Shown: positions 15,527 to 24,003 of the stretch, piece after piece
How positions within the stretch are numbered: the first letter of the stretch is position 1
Layout of the letters: each line of letters opens with the position of its first letter
Assembly (NCBI GenBank): GCA_964538515.1
Contig: CAZIEW010000054.1
Coordinates: forward strand, 1 to 39,746
Direction of reading: 5' to 3'
DNA length: 39,746 nt
Source: CALBZH01 sp964538515
GTDB taxonomy: Bacteria > Desulfobacterota > Syntrophobacteria > Syntrophobacterales > Syntrophobacteraceae
Position numbers and translations under genes: made by a program
The notes under the pieces: generated by a model
Told to the model about the DNA's origin: nothing
The model's input: the letters and a program-made list of their open reading frames with translations, nothing else
The model's database searches: none

Positions 15527-18500
15527 TTGAGAATCGTCGACCGTTTCAGGCACGGCGTCGCTCGCACCCTCGTAACGCTTTTCCTCCTGTGCGGCGTTGT
15601 GCCCCTAAGCCTATCGGGCATGGTTTTTCTCTTCTCGTACTACCAGAGTGAAAAGCGGGCCATTGGAAATGTGCAGGAGGAGATCGCTCAGCGCATCGCA
15701 GCCAGTATCTCCGCACACATCGAAAGAGCCAGCGGTGAAATCCAGCTGTTCTCCCGCGTGATCGACACGCAAAACCCGGACCCCAGGAGACTCTCCTCCC
15801 TCGCCCAGGGATTTCTCGACCTCGACCTGGCCTTCAACATCATTACGATCATGGACCGGAATGGGTACGAGGTCTTCAAGCTCTCCCGTCACTATACGTT
15901 CAGGCCCTTTGAAATGCGCGCTCGGGGGCATGATCCTTCCTTCCTCTCCGCCCTGTCCGGAAATACGCACTTCGGCAGGATCGCCGTGTCTCAGCTCAGC
16001 CACTTCACCGAGCTCCCCGTCACCGTTCCCATCCATGACACGGCTGGCAAGATCGCAGGCGCCGTTGAAGTCGGGGTCGACGTCTCCAAATTGTGGGAGC
16101 TCATCTCCAAATACCGGATGGGGAAGAACCGCTACGCCTACATCGTCGATTCACGAGGACTCCTGATCGCCTACGAGGACGTCGGTTCCGTCATCAATAG
16201 CACGGACCTCGGCGAGATCCCCGGCGTCCGCCGACTGCTCACATCCCAAACGACTGCTCATGAGTACATCGGACTCAGGAAGGAGCTCGTGGTCGGAGCC
16301 GGGGCTCCAGTGCTTCTAACGGGTTGGGGCGTGGTTGTCGAGGAACCTCTCGGCGAGGCCTACAGCGGTTTGTACGCGCTCTCCGCCATCTTCCTGCTCG
16401 TCTTCGCCGCCAGCGTCTCGGTCATTGTCGTCTTGGGACTGCGATTCAGTTTTTCCAAGATCGTCCATCCCATTCAGCGCCTCAAGGACGAAACGGCCCG
16501 GATTGCCAAGGGCCAGTTCGACCAACGGGTGGAGGTGTCCGATCGGCTCAACGAGATCGGACAGCTGGCCCAAGCGTTCAATGTGATGGCCTCGGACCTG
16601 CAGAGGACTACGGTCTCTCGGGACCTTCTGCTCAAGGAGATCGCCGAGCGGAAGAAGGCGGAGCAAGCCTTGAAGCTCGAAGAAGCACGTCTGGAAGCAC
16701 TCCTCCAGATCAACCAAATGGTAGACGCCGACCTGGATGAAATCGCTCATGTCAGCATGGAGGAAGCCGTGCGGCTCACACAGAGCGGCATCGGCTATGT
16801 GGCGCTCCTCGACGCTGACCAGACCACCCTCACGATGCTGGCCTGGTCCAAGGGAGCGATGGAGGAATGCCGGGTGAGTCACAAGCCCATCGTGTACCCC
16901 GTTGACCAAACCGGCCTTTGGGGGGAAGCCGTTCGCCAACGCCGGCCGGTTATCACCAATGATTACGAGGCACCCAATCCCCTCAAGCGGGGAATTCCCG
17001 AAGGGCACGTCCCTCTCAAACGGCACATGAATCTTCCCGTCTTCGACGGAGACAGGATCGTGATCGTGGCCGGAGTCGGAAACAAGGCATCCGATTACGA
17101 CCAGTCGGATGTGCGGCAATTGAACCTGCTGATGCTCGGCCTTTGGCGGATCGTTCAGCGTCGTGCCGGCGAACAGGCGCTGCGAAAAAGCGAAAACAAG
17201 CTCCGGTCCATCATCGAGCACAGCAACAACCTGTTCTATTCGCACACACCGGAGCACGTTTTGACTTACGTGAGCCCCCAGACTCGACGCTTTTTCGACT
17301 GCGAGCCGGAGGAGGCGCTGGTTCGTTGGATGGAGTTTGCAACCGACCATCCCATCAACCGGGAGGCTTTCCATTTGGTTGAGCGCGCCATCGAGAGCGG
17401 GGAGCGTTGTCCGCCTTACCGGATGGAGCTGGTCGGCAAGAGAGGCCGAAAGATTTGGGTGGAGGTCAACGAGAGTCCGGTCTTGGAAGATGGCAGGACC
17501 GTCTCGATCGTCGGGGCCTTGACTGACATCACCGAACGGGTAGAAGTCGAACGGGCTTTACGTGAAAATGAAGAGAAGTATCGTTCCGTCGTCGATCAGA
17601 CACGTGACTGGATCTTCTTGGTGGATTCGGAAACCTGGAGGATCCTGGAAGCCAACCAAACGATGCTCTCGATGCTCGGCTACACGCCCGCCGAGCTTCT
17701 GGGTGCGCGGTTTCATGACCTGACGCGAATCGAAGGAGACCGCTCCATCCAGCTGCTTCGGGACGCGACGCGGGAAGGCAGCCACTACCTGGGTGAGCTC
17801 TCATTCCAAGGGCGTGATGGCAAGGCTGTGCAGGTGGAGGTGAGCGCCAACATGATCGCCTTTGCCGGAAAGAAAGTGCTCTGTGTCGTTGCCAGGGACC
17901 TGACGGATCGAAAGAAGATGGAGCAGGAGCTCCTCCGTGCCCAGAAGATCGAGTCAGTCGGGGTACTGGCAGGCGGTATTGCTCATGACTTCAATAACAT
18001 TTTGACCGCAGTCATTGGAAACCTCTCACTCGCTCGGGAGGCTTTCAAGCCCGGCGACGAAGTATCCCGCTTTCTGAACGAAATGGAGAAGGCCTGCTTC
18101 AGGGCGAAAGACCTGACCCGGCAGCTCCTCACCTTTGCCAAGGGAGGCGCGCCGATCAAGCGAGCCGCCTCCGTTGCGCATCTTGTCAAAGAATCGGTCA
18201 CGTTTGCGCTGAGGGGCTCGAACGTCCGCCCCGAGCTTCACGTGGCTGACGACCTCTGGGTCGCCGACGTCGATGAGGGACAGCTCTCCCAGGTGTTGAA
18301 CAACCTCGTGATCAACGCCAAGCAGGCCATGCCCGATGGAGGCTCGATCGTCATCCGTGCCGAGAATGCCCTCTTGGGTGGCGACATGCGACTGCCCTTG
18401 AGCTCCGGCCCCCACCTTGTGATCACCGTTCAGGACCATGGCTGCGGCATTCCGTTTCAGCATCTCGCGAGCATCTTCGACCCTTATTTCACCACGAAGG

Positions 18501-19075
18501 AGACGGGGAGCGGTCTTGGGCTGGCGGTCGCCTATTCCATCATGAAAGGTCACGGCGGGACGATTACCGTCGACTCTGAGGTCGGCAAGGGGAGCACCTT
18601 TCGACTCTACCTGCCGGCCAGGATGGAGGCTCTCGCGGAGGAGCGGACCTCATGCCAGGGCTTCGGCGCAACATCGGAGGGCATGCGCGTGCTTGTCATG
18701 GACGATGAGGAAATGGTGAGAAACGTCGTTGGCGCGATGTTGAAGCTTCTAGGGTGCGAAGTCGCCTTCGCTCGAGATGGGGCAGAGGTGGTGAACGTCT
18801 ATGCACAGGGCGTTCGGGAAAAGCACCCGTTTGACTTCGTCATTCTGGACCTGACGGTCCCCGGAGGAATGGGCGGCAAGGAAGCGATTCGTGAGCTGAA
18901 GCGCATCGACCCTTCCGTTCGGGCCATCGTTTCCAGCGGCTATTCCAACAATCCCATCATGGCCCATTACGAAGAGCATGGCTTCGTGGGCATCGTCACC
19001 AAGCCCTTCAACCTGGCTCAGTTGAAGGAGGTCTTTCGCACTGCCCGTCAGGGCTCGCCCGCGGAGCCCCGTTGA
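15527..19075 (+). CDS. Hybrid sensor histidine kinase (dCACHE-HAMP-GAF-PAS-PAS-HisKA-HATPase-REC)
   Basis: An 1182-residue hybrid kinase starting at a TTG with GGGAG 8 nt upstream, inside the end of the lipoprotein gene. TM1 is about 15-37, then a periplasmic dCACHE-like sensor (40-280), TM2 near 283-308, HAMP, GAF (about 395-545) and two PAS domains (about 553-670 and 680-795). HisKA has AGGIAHDFNNIL with His820; HATPase_c follows, with a GSGLGLAVA box near residue 995. The C-terminal REC has phospho-acceptor Asp1108 (VILDLTVPGG). The REC is receiver only, so a phosphotransfer partner elsewhere is expected. Coupling with the upstream binding lipoprotein suggests ligand sensing through it. 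Confidence 0.94.
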   Translation: MRIVDRFRHGVARTLVTLFLLCGVVPLSLSGMVFLFSYYQSEKRAIGNVQEEIAQRIAASISAHIERASGEIQLFSRVIDTQNPDPRRLSSLAQGFLDLDLAFNIITIMDRNGYEVFKLSRHYTFRPFEMRARGHDPSFLSALSGNTHFGRIAVSQLSHFTELPVTVPIHDTAGKIAGAVEVGVDVSKLWELISKYRMGKNRYAYIVDSRGLLIAYEDVGSVINSTDLGEIPGVRRLLTSQTTAHEYIGLRKELVVGAGAPVLLTGWGVVVEEPLGEAYSGLYALSAIFLLVFAASVSVIVVLGLRFSFSKIVHPIQRLKDETARIAKGQFDQRVEVSDRLNEIGQLAQAFNVMASDLQRTTVSRDLLLKEIAERKKAEQALKLEEARLEALLQINQMVDADLDEIAHVSMEEAVRLTQSGIGYVALLDADQTTLTMLAWSKGAMEECRVSHKPIVYPVDQTGLWGEAVRQRRPVITNDYEAPNPLKRGIPEGHVPLKRHMNLPVFDGDRIVIVAGVGNKASDYDQSDVRQLNLLMLGLWRIVQRRAGEQALRKSENKLRSIIEHSNNLFYSHTPEHVLTYVSPQTRRFFDCEPEEALVRWMEFATDHPINREAFHLVERAIESGERCPPYRMELVGKRGRKIWVEVNESPVLEDGRTVSIVGALTDITERVEVERALRENEEKYRSVVDQTRDWIFLVDSETWRILEANQTMLSMLGYTPAELLGARFHDLTRIEGDRSIQLLRDATREGSHYLGELSFQGRDGKAVQVEVSANMIAFAGKKVLCVVARDLTDRKKMEQELLRAQKIESVGVLAGGIAHDFNNILTAVIGNLSLAREAFKPGDEVSRFLNEMEKACFRAKDLTRQLLTFAKGGAPIKRAASVAHLVKESVTFALRGSNVRPELHVADDLWVADVDEGQLSQVLNNLVINAKQAMPDGGSIVIRAENALLGGDMRLPLSSGPHLVITVQDHGCGIPFQHLASIFDPYFTTKETGSGLGLAVAYSIMKGHGGTITVDSEVGKGSTFRLYLPARMEALAEERTSCQGFGATSEGMRVLVMDDEEMVRNVVGAMLKLLGCEVAFARDGAEVVNVYAQGVREKHPFDFVILDLTVPGGMGGKEAIRELKRIDPSVRAIVSSGYSNNPIMAHYEEHGFVGIVTKPFNLAQLKEVFRTARQGSPAEPR

Positions 19076-19421
19076 ACCCTCTCCCCTTCGGGGGCATTCG
19101 CTCCTCGTCCCTGGCCCACTGGCCTCGAGCCCATGTCGGGGTCATCACTACCCAGCGGAGACGCCGCACCGCCGCACCGTCCCGCTGCGCAGCCGAGAGT
19201 CTGGTTTGTATGAGCGGTGGCTCATGACAACTTGGCCGCCTTATTCCTGCGACGCCGGGCGCGATTTCTTCGATACCGCATCTCCATCGTGAGTCTGAAA
19301 ATCAGTCACAAATAGATGACTACCGAACAGACTCCCCAAGTTACCAGTTGATCGACTGAGGGGAACATGTCAGGCTCGGCGACTTCCGAGAGAGTCATGT
19401 CGTGCTGTCCCTGCGGGGAGC
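19076..19421. other. Gap between convergent operons, no gene seen
   Basis: 346 bp between the hybrid kinase and the cytochrome c-binding protein gene. Only small structures are visible: CCCC-TTC-GGGG just after the kinase stop and ATGAGC-GGTG-GCTCAT near 19210-19225. Neither has a T tract. No convincing coding frame. Confidence 0.5.
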
Positions 19422-21035
19422 TTAGGGAGATGAGGGAGATGAGGGAGATGAGGGAACGATCCACCCGCTTGCGGGAACGAGGTCTTTTTTCGCACCGTCC
19501 GCTTTCAGAATGTATGCCCCCAATGCACCGATGCGCCTGTTGGGACCATAAGTGATCTTGGGCGTGAGGCCTGTCTCAAACTCATAGAGCCGCTCGAGAG
19601 CCGAGATCAATCCTTCTCGCGTGAGCTGCCTGCCAGCCGCTTTCAATCCTTCCATCAAGATCTTGCAGGCGCAAAAAGCGGACAATTGAGCCCTGAACGG
19701 TCCCTTGGGCAGACCGTGTGCATCCATGAGACGCGAAATCTCCCGGCTTCCTGCGGGCGACTGGTCCGAGGGGAGGACGGGGTAGGCAAGAAAGAGACCC
19801 TGGTCCAACAGGGTGGCCGCGTTGAACACGCTCATGTTGACGGGGGCTCCCCAGAGGAGCACTTGGGGATGCCAATCGGCGGCGACCGATCCCTCGGCCA
19901 AAGCATTCAGGTCGTCGGGGGCTCCATGAAACAGCACCGCGCCAACCCCCGCTGCCTTCAGATCAAGACTCACTCGGGAGCCATCCAGCGCGCCGGCCCT
20001 ATAGGCTATAGGCTGAACGGGCTGGAGCCCTTTGTGACGAGCGGCATCGAGCACGGTGTCCAGGACGCTTTGGGACACGGCGTGATCGGCGCTGACGATG
20101 GCAAAGGGACGCCCTTTGCCCGGCCCCGAGACGGTCGAAAAGTCCAGAAGCACCATTGCCTCCTCCCTCAGACCGGGGAAGAGGTAGAACACACTCCGGT
20201 TGAGTTGTGCGGCGGTCAGCGGATACTGCGTCTGCGGCCCGACAATCGGAAGGCCGGCCGCATTGGCAAGCTCGGCGATCTCCTCGTCGGCTCCAGCCAA
20301 GAACGGGGCGATGAGAGCGAACGTCTCGCTGCGCTCCACCAGCCCTTTCACCGCTGCAAGAGCCGATTGACCGGACTCACCGTAGTCGAGGACCTCCAGC
20401 TCCAGCCGTCGACTGTACACGCCCCCCTTGCCGTTCACGTCGGCCAGGTAGGCTTTGATCATGGATTCCATCGCTTTGCCGGCTTCGGACATTCGGCCGT
20501 GCATGGGCAGGACGGTTGCCAGCCGGATGCTGCCATCGGTCACCCCGACCTCCTGCTCGCCGCCAAGGATCTTGATATAGGCGATCAGCGCATCGAGGTC
20601 TTCCCGTGGCATGCTGTAGCGGGGCATACTCGGCGCAAGATTGTTCCCTGCCGGGTCGACCCCTTCGGTGATCGCCCGCGCAAGGGCCTCGTCGGTGTAC
20701 GAAGGCCGCTCGCGCCCACCGGGCAGCCTGACCCGGTATGGCTTGGCCAGCTCCTTCCAGGAAATGTTGCCGGGAACGATGTCACCTTCCGGCCGACCGA
20801 GCCCGTCCGCCCCATGGCAGTTGACGCAGGGCATGGCCTCACCAGGCGCTTGGACGGAGCTGATCTTCAAGAAAGCAGTGATCTCGCCGCCGGACGGACT
20901 GCTCGTGACCGTGTAAACCTGTTTTCCCCGGGCTTGGAGGTCGGAAAGGGGGACGGACGGTGGATCGGCGTAGGCGACCTGACCCGCAAGCAGCGGGAGG
21001 AGTACGAAGAGCCGCGCCATGGCTGAGTACGTCAT
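19422..21035 (-). CDS. Cytochrome c domain fused to periplasmic binding domain (Peripla_BP_6)
   Basis: A 537-residue exported protein. The start at 21035 has GAGGTG 5 nt upstream and a signal peptide (about 1-23, ending VAYA). Residues 30-160 form a mono-haem cytochrome c: haem motif CVNCH (70-74) and axial Met candidates in MPRYSMPREDLDALIAYIK, whose end is typical of the last cytochrome helix. Residues 168-520 are an ABC receptor-type binding domain (SIRLATVLPMHG, then YDYGESGQ-like and PFLAGADEEIAELANAAGL segments). The C-terminus is a PSSP repeat tail. It lies 19 bp after the SCO-like gene. Possible roles are a redox-active ligand sensor or electron carrier for the oxidase locus. The fusion is unusual. 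Confidence 0.88.
   Translation of the reverse strand: MTYSAMARLFVLLPLLAGQVAYADPPSVPLSDLQARGKQVYTVTSSPSGGEITAFLKISSVQAPGEAMPCVNCHGADGLGRPEGDIVPGNISWKELAKPYRVRLPGGRERPSYTDEALARAITEGVDPAGNNLAPSMPRYSMPREDLDALIAYIKILGGEQEVGVTDGSIRLATVLPMHGRMSEAGKAMESMIKAYLADVNGKGGVYSRRLELEVLDYGESGQSALAAVKGLVERSETFALIAPFLAGADEEIAELANAAGLPIVGPQTQYPLTAAQLNRSVFYLFPGLREEAMVLLDFSTVSGPGKGRPFAIVSADHAVSQSVLDTVLDAARHKGLQPVQPIAYRAGALDGSRVSLDLKAAGVGAVLFHGAPDDLNALAEGSVAADWHPQVLLWGAPVNMSVFNAATLLDQGLFLAYPVLPSDQSPAGSREISRLMDAHGLPKGPFRAQLSAFCACKILMEGLKAAGRQLTREGLISALERLYEFETGLTPKITYGPNRRIGALGAYILKADGAKKDLVPASGWIVPSSPSSPSSP
19424..19455 (+). repeat. Tandem 9-bp repeat AGGGAGATG, 3.6 copies
   Basis: Three exact copies of AGGGAGATG plus a partial fourth. 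Read on the minus strand they encode the SSP-SSP-SSP tail and abut the TAA stop of the cytochrome c-binding protein gene, so copy-number change would lengthen or shorten the tail by three residues without a frameshift. Confidence 0.9.
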
Positions 21036-21054
21036 AAGAGCACCTCGGCGTCTC

Positions 21055-21681
21055 TCATTCTTTCGGGGCGTGCTCTCCGCGAGAAGCAAGCAGACGGTTG
21101 ATCTCCTCGAGGAGCACTTCCGGAGACGGGTACCCGTAGAACCGCTTCCACGTCCCGCGAGGGTCCCCGACCATCGTGAGCGGAATGTGGTTGTGCTCAT
21201 CCAGGCTCTGACCCACGATGTACTGGACTCCGATCCCGTCCAGAATCTTGGCCAGGTTGCTCCGTTCCCCCGAGACGAACACCCAGCCCGGTCTAGCCTT
21301 CTTGCGCGAGGCGAAAGCCTTGAGTCTCACCGGAATATCCGTCCGAGGGTCTACGCTCACCGATACCAGCACAACCTCCTTGCCGAGGAGCTCTCCGAGA
21401 TGCTCCTGCAGCTTTCCGAACACGAAGATGAGGATTGGGTAAGCGGTGGTGCAATTGGTGTAAAATGGCACGATCGCAGCCACCCGATCTCCAATCACGT
21501 CGCTCTTAAAGCGGACGTTCTTCCCATCCTGATCCCAAAGCTCCAGGTCGGAGAGCTCGATCTCCACCGTCTTCGCATCGTTCGATGGACCGGACCCACG
21601 CGCACCACCGTTTACAAGAAACAGCAAGGCGCACCCCAGAAGGATACAAGAGCAGGCTTTCTTGAGCACCATGGTCTCCAT
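21055..21681 (-). CDS. SCO1/SenC-like protein with altered copper motif
   Basis: A 208-residue thioredoxin-fold protein with an N-terminal membrane or signal segment (about 5-27). SCO proteins bind copper with CxxxC plus a distal His and metallate copper oxidases. Here the motif reads FYTNCTTAYP: Cys77 is kept but the second Cys is Tyr81, a TGC-to-TAC difference. The distal His remains in DEHNHIPL (163-165). Classical two-Cys copper binding is therefore lost; a changed coordination or a redox/structural role is possible. ATGs at 21681 and 21672 both follow AAAGGTG. Between the YVTN gene and the cytochrome c-binding protein gene, likely one transcript. Confidence 0.85.
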   Translation of the reverse strand: METMVLKKACSCILLGCALLFLVNGGARGSGPSNDAKTVEIELSDLELWDQDGKNVRFKSDVIGDRVAAIVPFYTNCTTAYPILIFVFGKLQEHLGELLGKEVVLVSVSVDPRTDIPVRLKAFASRKKARPGWVFVSGERSNLAKILDGIGVQYIVGQSLDEHNHIPLTMVGDPRGTWKRFYGYPSPEVLLEEINRLLASRGEHAPKE

Positions 21682-21757
21682 TCACCTTTACGGAGGTCTC
21701 TCCTGTTTGAGGATCCGCGGCTCCAGACTCCGATCCATCCATAAGTGGAGCCAAGGG

Positions 21758-23743
21758 TTACGGTTTTGAGGCCAGCAGCACCCAGTGGGGAAAATGGCGT
21801 GCGTCCATCCGCAATTCATTCGATGAAAAGGTGAGGTAATAGGAGCCCGGCCGCTGGGGCGTGAACGCCACCTCATAAACACCGTCCCCGACCTCGGAAG
21901 CGGTGTATTTCTCAAACCAGTTGCCCGGAGCGAGGGTGGCCTGGACGGTCAGGTCCTTTACCCCGATGACGGGATCGCTCCTGCGCGTTTTCACGAGCTT
22001 GAACTGGAGCACGAAGCGCTCCCCCACTTTCATCTTTCGCTGCCGGGTGATCATTTGGATGGTTGGAGCCTGCAAAGCCTTTTCCGCCAAAACAGGGTTT
22101 GCCTTGGCCGTGAATTCGAAGCAGTGCAGGATCCTCGGGCTATCCAGGAGCAAGGCAACCTGGTAGCGACCGTGCCCGGGCACGCGCACCTTGGAGCCAT
22201 AGACGCCGCGCGCCACCTCCCGAACACTCCTGTCCACCACACGTACCGCCCGTTGGACCGTCCCACCATAACTGCGGAAGCTTCCCATGGCAAACTGCAT
22301 TCCCTCCATGTAGTAGTAGATCATTCGGTCCGCTGGGTTGGCGATGAGCACGTGGCCGTCTTCCGGGGTGGGCACAATGGCGTCGGCAAAGGCATGATTC
22401 GGGGAAACCGCCGGGGCCTGCTGTCCATAGGTGATGCGGCTGATGGCGGGGGCAGCGCCTTTTCCAACCTGCCGCAAGGGGACCAGGATCACCGCTTCAG
22501 AGCCCTTGCAGCGAATGTAGGCGAACTCCTTGGTGAAGGTGATCTGGTCCGGCTCCTTGTCCACGTCAACGGTGCGAATCACTTCGTGAGTGGCGGCGTC
22601 CAGAATGAGCAGCTGATTCGTTTTGGCATTGCCCACGAAGGTGTAACGGCCATCCGGGGAGACCCGAACGACGCGCAACCCCGGCTCAAGCTTCACGGTC
22701 CGCACGATCTTGCGGGAATTGCCGTCCACCACCACTAGGGAGCCGTCACCGGTGTTGGCCACGAAGAGCGACTTGCTCAGGCGGGAATAAGCCATCGAGA
22801 CCGGGTCGACCCCGACCTTCAGGTCCACGCTTTTGCGGAGTCCGGCTACGTCGACGATCGAGAGCGTGCCATCCTTGCTGTTGCTCACGAATGCGAGCAG
22901 GCTGTCATCGGTGAATGCAATTTCGTGGTGGCCCGGTGCCGTCGCGATGTGCGCAGCCACCGAGTGGGATTCGGCGTCGATCACGGTCACCCCGCTTTTC
23001 GCAGGATCCGGGGAGTCGTTCCCGATCCACAGATAGCGTGCATCCGGCTGGAGAACGATCCGGGTAGGATTTTCGCCGGCATCCACGTTCTTGAGCACTT
23101 TAAAGGTTTCCGTACTGATCACGGCAACCTGGTCCGCCCTCGGCATGGTGACGAAGAGGGTCTTATCGTCCGGAGAGGAGGCCCAGTCCTCACCGGGACG
23201 TTTCAGATAGACCATCGTGTACAACTGGGTCACACCGCTAAAGCTCACAATGGGATCCGTCACCGAGATCGACGCGTCGTTGTTCAGGGACAGGATGAAA
23301 TACGAGCTCAGGTCGAGGTCCGGTCGGTAGCTGAGGGATCCCTGAAGGTACAGGCCAATCTTCTCCTTGCAACTGATGGACCTTCCCCCCTTCTCTTGGA
23401 GGACCGGTTTATCGAGGTCGAGCCAGAGGGCAGGATTCAGCGAGGAAAGCGGCTCTCCCGTCGTGGCGTCCTTGATCGAAAGCCGGAGGATCGCCTGCTC
23501 GCCCTCCGTGATCACGTTGCCGTGCTCGGGAGCGATCGAGAATTCAACCTCGGCATTCTGGTGGGTCATCTTCTGAGTCACCGGCTCTCCCGCGGATTCG
23601 CTCACGCCTGAAGCCGGCGGGCTCGCGGAAACGGCCTGATTCAGCTCGGGCTCGCCTCCGTGCCCCGCCCGAGCGAGGCACGCAAGCCCAATCCAAGCGA
23701 TGGCGACCACCGTCAATCGACTTCTCCCCAAAAGCCTGATCAT
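21758..23743 (-). CDS. Secreted YVTN-type beta-propeller protein
   Basis: A 661-residue exported protein. The start at 23743 has GGAGG 9 nt upstream and a signal peptide (about 1-27). Residues 60-190 look like an N-terminal beta domain. About 200-470 form a seven-bladed YncE/YVTN propeller, with repeated blocks such as LFVTMPRADQVAVISTE, LFVANTGDGSLVVVDGNS and TFVGNAKTNQLLILDAAT. The rest is beta-rich, ending in an Ig-like domain (KVGERFVLQFKLVK, then YEVAFTPQRPGSYYLTFSS). There is no CxxCH haem motif. Such propellers accompany periplasmic redox enzymes as scaffolds or carriers; the role here is inferred from the neighbours. It begins a unit with its own promoter, downstream of the oxidase. 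Confidence 0.88.
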   Translation of the reverse strand: MIRLLGRSRLTVVAIAWIGLACLARAGHGGEPELNQAVSASPPASGVSESAGEPVTQKMTHQNAEVEFSIAPEHGNVITEGEQAILRLSIKDATTGEPLSSLNPALWLDLDKPVLQEKGGRSISCKEKIGLYLQGSLSYRPDLDLSSYFILSLNNDASISVTDPIVSFSGVTQLYTMVYLKRPGEDWASSPDDKTLFVTMPRADQVAVISTETFKVLKNVDAGENPTRIVLQPDARYLWIGNDSPDPAKSGVTVIDAESHSVAAHIATAPGHHEIAFTDDSLLAFVSNSKDGTLSIVDVAGLRKSVDLKVGVDPVSMAYSRLSKSLFVANTGDGSLVVVDGNSRKIVRTVKLEPGLRVVRVSPDGRYTFVGNAKTNQLLILDAATHEVIRTVDVDKEPDQITFTKEFAYIRCKGSEAVILVPLRQVGKGAAPAISRITYGQQAPAVSPNHAFADAIVPTPEDGHVLIANPADRMIYYYMEGMQFAMGSFRSYGGTVQRAVRVVDRSVREVARGVYGSKVRVPGHGRYQVALLLDSPRILHCFEFTAKANPVLAEKALQAPTIQMITRQRKMKVGERFVLQFKLVKTRRSDPVIGVKDLTVQATLAPGNWFEKYTASEVGDGVYEVAFTPQRPGSYYLTFSSNELRMDARHFPHWVLLASKP

Positions 23744-23797
23744 TTCCGATTCCTCCACGTGTATCCGCGGCCCTCCACGCTTTCCGTTCCCAGGCTC

Positions 23798-23826
23798 AAC
23801 ATAGCTATACGCGGGAGGCAAGTCAA
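23798..23826 (-). promoter_or_regulatory. Promoter of the YVTN-SCO-cytochrome unit
   Basis: On the minus strand TTGACT (23821-23826), 17 bp, TATGTT (23798-23803). It lies in the 260-bp gap after the oxidase gene, about 55 bp before the YVTN start, so these three genes can be expressed apart from the oxidase. Confidence 0.55.
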
Positions 23827-24003
23827 AATGAGAGAAGAGACCGCGGACCTCTTGCGAGCATCCGAGAGGCGCCGGCATCATTCAGAATCGCCGACGACCT
23901 CATCTCGTCGAGGCGGCGTACTCCGAAATAGAAGGGGCGCAGGCCCATTGTCCTCCTGCACCCCTTCAGCATCCGAATCCCTCGCCCCAAGGTGAGCCCT
24001 TCT

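Noticed and set aside
19424..19455. Tandem repeat considered as a CRISPR or regulatory array
   Set aside because: The unit is 9 bp, without spacers, and is explained as coding sequence for the SSP tail.
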